A stretch of 64,000 bases of DNA from Lepidurus packardi. Its lineage: Eukaryota > Arthropoda > Branchiopoda > Notostraca > Triopsidae. The translations under genes were made by a program, and so were the position numbers. The notes beneath the pieces were generated by a model. It did no database searches and was not told the DNA's origin. It worked only from the letters and a program-made list of their open reading frames with translations. The stretch lies in NCBI GenBank assembly GCA_023053545.1, contig JAKZAN010000002.1, positions 10,660,790 to 10,724,789 on the forward strand, read 5' to 3'. Positions 59,078-64,000 of this stretch are shown piece after piece (position 1 is the first letter of the stretch; every line of letters starts with the position of its first letter).

Positions 59078-62000
59078 CCGCTAGCAACAAGCAACCGAAT
59101 GCGACACTTATCAACAGCAAGGATGGGCTGCGAATTGGGACTGACTTCGCAATTTCTGTGCTTAAGGGAGGAGCTTTGTGACGTCATAATCAAAGAGCGA
59201 CACTAGCGCTTCTACTAGGAAACCAGACGAGTACTACGAAAGGAGAAAATTTCCAAGCGACGTCACAAGCCATTGACGACATCTCCGCTTTTTCCGGAAG
59301 AATGGTTTAGCTCCATTTATCCCAAAGTAAAAAGCGTGGCTAATCGTCTTACTCATGCACTGACACTCGTCATATAGCAACAGTGAATAAGAAATAAAAT
59401 GGTCAACTAAAACTTTAAAAGCAAAACTACAGTATTTCCGGTAGGACAGGGAACGCTCTCTTTGTACCAGGAGTTAATGACGACAAGAGATTAACTATAA
59501 AAACCCTGCACTCACTTAATGTGGAATGACGTAAGTTTTCTATAAATGATCACGTGAAGATAAGCAAAAAAGCTTTTCTCCAGGATCTTGGCAAGTGAAC
59601 AGAGGACTTAAATAATGGAGCACCTGGTCTACGTGACGCACTCGAGCATATCTTGGTAGTCAGAACTGGACAGCAAATGCAAATTGCCAATTCTGTAAAC
59701 AACTAGTGCACTCGCAATGAAAACAGTCGATCTTTGTGACTAGGAGGAAGCTCCAAAGTGTGTGCTGTCTGTTGAGCTACGAAGTTAGTTTTCTACTATC
59801 AGACATAAGGCCTTGCCTCTCAAGTTTGGGCCTGAATAAAAAGTGTAGGTCAGGTGGGCTCCAAAAACGGAAAAAGGAAGAACCTTGAAAGTGTGTTTGA
59901 TACTACTGGAACGTTTAAAAAAAAATATAATTTCCTGTTTGCTGATACCCAGCTGAATAGCGAACTCTTAAGATTCTTGGATAATACTTGAAAGCGAATA
60001 CAAACTAAATTATAGGTGGCGTTGCTTGTTTTATTTTTGTTTACATACCTTATTGGCTTTGGGATTTCGTGGTCCGGTAAATTTTTCGAAACGATATGGG
60101 ATAAATGATAATCAACCTTAAGATTAACACAGTCTGTTTACTTAGTATAGCGGAAGGTTGGCCATGTTCTTCAGGGTACAAGATTTTGGGGAGTCATGGT
60201 GGAAAGAAGTATGCAAAAAGGTCAAAAGAGCGGTCGTATTTATTGATGAGTGCTCGGCTGAATGTTTGCACTGGCAAGGAGGGTTAGCTTTACTTGAAAA
60301 AGCAGGCGCAGTAGCTGTAAAGGAATTTTCGTCGTTTGAAGTCCGTATCTATAACTATAAAATATAAAGTCCGTGAATAACTTTCTTTTTGTCAGTTTGC
60401 AGATCATGCTATCAAGAAAGCTGTATTTATCATATCTTGCCCGTATTATGGTTCGAAGAAGAAGATCCTGGAGGAAATCATCAAGCAGAGCAAACTAGAG
60501 TATTGCGTTCTGGTAACGGCAGCTCCAGCAGCAGTACATCACTTGTTGCAACAAGGAGGCAAAGAAGGAGATGATGCGGTCGCATTTAGTCAGTTGGAAG
60601 ATCAAGTTCTTCAGTGGATGGGGAACATGGTATACACCGTTAATCTTATTAAAACGGAGCATAATTCTATGTTTCTTCACTAGAATTATACGTTCGAAGT
60701 TTTCTCGTACCCTATTTATACAGTTGCTGTGAACAATAATTGTTTTGTCACACCACCATTCCGAGATTGCCTCCCGCTCTTAGAGTCTGACTTGGATTGG
60801 CTTATGAAACAGCAGTTGTATACTAACAGGGTAGTTTTTCCAATTTTTTAAAAACCTTTCTTAAACGTCAATATGAAATGTGATGAAAGCTAGCCAAATC
60901 GAAAGCATTTGGGAATCATTCCTTTGAGTGCCAAGTAGAAAATCACGAAACCGAGAGCGACTGGTTGTCTGACTTTTCGTAACTCTTGATTGGGGCATAG
61001 TTAACCTTGTTTTGCCGTTTGTAAATACGAGCTTTCATAGGGTGATGTGCGACCTTGGGATTCCTTGTTAGACGTTGAATACAGTCGGTTGCCGTTAAAT
61101 CTGCAAGCCCAAGTCAAGCAGCTAGTTTTCAACTTCCATCAGCTCTTGCTACAGTGGAATGCGAAAGAAGATATTTTCACGCTAGGAGCTTGGAGCCGCA
61201 TAATAGGAACGGAGTTAGATGCACTCTTGCCCGCCCGGGCGCGAAGAAAGGTAAGTTGTAAAAGTTGCCCTTTTATTCAAAATGTACCTTATGTATTTTG
61301 TCCTATTTTAAAAGAGCGCTACAAAGAAAATATCTATTCTCTTCATTGATCGGGTCTTGGACTTGGCTGGGCCGTCTTCTTTTGTGCAATCTAGCGAAAC
61401 GCTTCTGGATAAAATACAGGCCTTATTACCCAGGCTTCCTGGCCATTCCAACGATGTAGCTATTCCTATGCATTTACTTGCTACAGCGAAACCGTAAAAT
61501 ACTTTTCCTTTAAAACAATCTGAGCTAACGTTATAAGATGTACTAAAACAGGGATGTATTGGAAGAAATTATGACAGTAGCTCCAGGCTGCTTGGCCCCA
61601 CCCTTCCAAGGCAAATCAGCAATAAACTCGCTAATGTACCATAAGCCTAAATTGGCTATGCAGGATATACAGAGCCAACTAGCGGAGATTCTAGAAGCGA
61701 ATGACTTGACCATAGATATTTCTGATAACTCGGCTCAGTATTTGGGAAACCAGATTCGTGCGTTTAAAGGTCATTGGGATTTGATTGAAGAGCACAGTGG
61801 ATTGTTACAGGTATACACATTTATGATTATTTCACCTTATTAACTCTTATGTAAGGGTTAATACTTTAAATGCAATGCTTTTAGGCCGCCATGGCTGTAA
61901 TCCAAACTTTTGAGCATCCAGATTGCACCAAACTAGAGCAACTAATAAATTTGGAAAAAGTTTTGACCCAAAATATGATTGATGTTTCAACACCTCCTTT

Positions 62001-62885
62001 ACCTCAAGTAATAGCACTCTAAACGAAAAAAAAATAAATGATGGCGAATTTACTCGTTTGGTGTTCTCTGCTGCAGATCGTTCAGCTCGTTAAAGCGCGA
62101 AAGGAGAAGAAAATGTCTTTAGAAGACATTTTGCTCCTAATTCTACATTTGTATGCGTTAAATAACGATCCAGATTGGGCGGAAGATTACGAATCTAAAC
62201 TGGAAGATGTGTTGGCGGAAGCCTTTGTTCAAGACCAAACAACCCTGACTCCTTTTGTTCAAACATTAGGTAAACAGAGTTCTTATTGTTACGCCCAACT
62301 GCATAATGACTTTCTTTTGTGTTGCCTACTTGTTTTCACTAGTGGGTGTTCCCGTTGACGAGGTGAAAGCGCATCGAGCTGCCCACAAAGTTGTAGCGCA
62401 AATGCGAAGTATAGCTTCTACACGCAGTGGACTAAAAAAGAATTGGTAAAAAAACAACTTGTTTTTCTAATCTTTGTAATTGAAACGATTGAAATGAAAT
62501 GGAACATTAATAATTGAAACATGAAACCGTATCTTTTTTCAAATAGGTCTATTTTTCAGCATTCCAACAACCTTGCATTACCTGGACGCTATGCCAGTCT
62601 ACTACAGCAAGTCCTGAGCAGCATATTTAACCCCGCAAAGACGGATTTACCGGATATTGAATACCGGTCAGGAGGTTTGAAGGATTTACTAAAAACAGGA
62701 TTTAGGTAAATGCCACAAGTGAAAGTACAATATTTTGTGTACTTAATCCTATATCCCTTTTAGCTTATTTGTGAACGTGAAGAAGCCTCATCCGCTGGAC
62801 AATCCCAACCTAATCATCTTCGTTCTGGGAGGTATTAGTCCGAACGAGGTGAAACTCGTACGTGATTTCAGCTCTGCTCATAACC
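59078..62885 (+). repeat. Tandem unit C (partial; continues into single-copy sequence)
   Basis: The third copy starts at the same CCGCTAG. Homology to A and B runs to the middle of the last SCFD2 exon (GCTCA, about 62880), then the sequence becomes single-copy. It lacks the exon-10 insertion, the capsid-like ORF and the non-LTR fragment. This is probably the ancestral arrangement of the gene's 3' half. Confidence 0.9.
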
Positions 62886-62974
62886 ATGATATTCTAATTG
62901 GTTCCACGCACATTATCAAGCCTAAGGATACCCTAGACTATGTACTTGGCAGAGATAATTTTTCTTGGCTGTAA
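60164..62974 (+). CDS. SCFD2: Sec1 family domain-containing protein 2 (intact copy C)
   Basis: Eleven exons join in phase: 60164-60340, 60396-60629, 60684-60830, 61041-61250, 61315-61493, 61552-61810, 61885-62007, 62077-62269, 62343-62445, 62547-62705, 62764-62974, giving 664 codons plus stop (human SCFD2: 684). Conserved blocks include VKRAVVFIDECSAECLHW near the start, WMGNMNYTFEVF, ILFIDRVLDLAGP, LLPRLPGHSNDV, the C-terminal DIEYRSGGLKDLLKTGF, and FVLGGISPNEVKLVRD. SCFD2 belongs to the Sec1/Munc18 superfamily and is thought to act in Golgi-to-ER or endosomal membrane traffic; its SNARE partners are poorly known. The first intron has a weak GTCCGT donor. This is the only copy in the array that can make a full-length protein. 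Its upstream flank is shared with A and B, so all three may carry the same promoter. Confidence 0.92.
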
Positions 62975-63851
62975 TAGAGACATTTATTCTTTGCTGTGGA
63001 TACACTTCAAATTAAATCACTGAATTTTGCATAACCGTTAAATACTAAGAATACTTGAACGGCGGAAGAGGAAGTAGGTTAACCTAGCGGCCCGGGTACT
63101 CCCATTCTAAATCCCAAGATTTCCGCTTCCATATATATCTTCTTTAGGGCGTTTTATAAAGACAATGGATCAATTCAAGTCACTACCGTAAAGATATACG
63201 TCAAAGAAGTTTCTCTGAGTTCTAGAATAATAATAGATGTGAGGCAGGCTGAGGAGAAAGCAAGATCTGGCAAAAGTTAAGATATTTCCCCGACTAAAGG
63301 GAGTGGTGCAATCCAATTCCGGGCTCATCTCCTAAACCTGTTAAGCACGCGTCTGTACTTTTCCTTACGCACAGGTGATTCATGCTTTCCCTTGTCACTC
63401 TATCGAATCCCTCTAGGTTAATAGTCATAAAAAGAGCAATCGTCGCGACGACAAACAAGTACGTTGATTTTGCTTGTTTTAAGGAATGTCAGAAGTTTGA
63501 TATTTCGCAAGTTTCGAACGTTTTATGCAAATGACCTAGATAAGACACGGACAACGGTAATGCAGCAGGAAATAGCACTGCTGGTTGACCTATAAGGGGT
63601 TTAGGCTGCCTCAGTGACAAAGAAATATGCCTATCACTACGAACATACCAAGTACAGCAACACGGCAGGGAAAGAGAGGCGTCAATGTTGGACACGCTCT
63701 AATGACTTCGTACTTGGTCTCCACCCAAACCCTGTAATCTATATAACACCAGATTCGCCCAGCTTTACAGTCAAATTCTCCATTCGGCTCGAGTGAGACA
63801 CTTAACTCTTCCTCTCGGTGATATTTTATATCTAGAACAGTACTTCATACA
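62975..63851. other. Intergenic stretch upstream of the last gene
   Basis: No coding region is recognised. The right part should hold the promoter of the secreted-protein gene. A TATA-like CTATATAAC occurs near 63738, about 110 bases before its ATG. Confidence 0.5.
63738..63746 (+). promoter_or_regulatory. Possible TATA box
   Basis: CTATATAAC lies about 110 bases before the start codon of the secreted-protein gene. A start site some 30 bases downstream would leave an 80-base leader. Assigned from position and motif only. Confidence 0.4.
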
Positions 63852-64000
63852 ATGAAGATCCGGTTATTTGTATTCCTGGCAGTGGTTATCTGTTGTGCTC
63901 AGGCAGCATCCGATAATTCGGGCTTTGACAACGATGCAGAAGTGCTAAACCATGCTGGACGTGGTCGTACTTTGCATCGTTTTTCCAACCGGAGAAAAGA
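63852..64000 (+). CDS. Secreted protein, N-terminal part (runs off the window)
   Basis: An ATG opens a frame that continues to the window edge. It starts MKIRLFVFLAVVICCAQAAS, a typical signal peptide with cleavage expected after AQA. The mature part begins with an acidic stretch (DNSGFDNDAEVL) and then turns basic (GRGRTLHRFSNRRK), which would fit a propeptide followed by a processed peptide. The family is not recognisable from 49 codons. Confidence 0.65.
   Translation, partial: MKIRLFVFLAVVICCAQAASDNSGFDNDAEVLNHAGRGRTLHRFSNRRK

Noticed and set aside
42274..62885. CRISPR array or prokaryotic-type defence island
   Set aside because: The repeats are 8 kb gene-containing units with spliced genes, not short repeats with spacers; the window is eukaryotic.

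Overview
The window is nuclear DNA of a compact eukaryotic genome. The genes carry many very short introns (mostly about 44 to 80 bases, GT...AG), and nearly all recognisable proteins are conserved animal genes. An alpha-aspartyl dipeptidase, a dopamine/arylalkylamine N-acetyltransferase-like gene and an integrated capsid gene alongside a non-LTR element suggest an arthropod. Gene density and intron size would fit a branchiopod crustacean such as Daphnia, but the organism is an inference. All exon joins were assigned by eye from splice sites, reading phase and remembered family homology. Joined lengths come out as whole codons for every gene given with an exon list.

Layout, left to right: about 2.8 kb without a recognised gene; a C6orf136-like (DUF2358) gene (+, 2843-4538); PHYHD1 (-, 4746-5864); a single-exon GNAT acetyltransferase (-, 6161-6829); a non-coding stretch with a tRNA-like relic; alpha-aspartyl dipeptidase (+, 8522-9502); GAPVD1/RME-6 (-, 9900-16397, 26 exons); SCAI (+, 16829-19577), head to head with GAPVD1; a large proline-rich, tail-anchored protein (+, 20934-26699); ABHD16A (-, 27002-29160); URM1 (+, 30075-30853); a 6.3 kb gene-poor stretch; DNAJC4 (-, 37180-38013); a single-pass EGF-like membrane protein (+, 38435-39702); and an A20/AN1 zinc-finger ZFAND5/6-type gene (-, 41024-41811).

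From 42274 to about 62.9 kb lies a tandem array with an 8,047-base period, in three copies (A, B, C). Each copy starts with the same upstream flank and carries SCFD2, a Sec1/Munc18-family gene. Only copy C holds a complete, uninterrupted SCFD2 (60164-62974, 664 codons plus stop). In A and B, exon 10 has a 243-base insertion, and the last exon is broken and continues in frame into a roughly 410-codon ORF that resembles an RNA-virus capsid (best guess: partiti-like dsRNA virus). Behind it, in antisense, sits a 5'-truncated I-type non-LTR retrotransposon fragment with RT and RNase H. The A and B capsid-like ORFs differ at 21 bases, all amino-acid changing, while their retrotransposon translations are identical. 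This array is the most unusual part of the window.

The right edge holds the first exon of a secreted-protein gene (+, from 63852) that runs off the window. Most of the host genes are unrelated housekeeping genes (membrane traffic: GAPVD1, SCFD2; lipid metabolism: ABHD16A, PHYHD1; tRNA thiolation/urmylation: URM1; transcription co-regulation: SCAI) and do not form one pathway.
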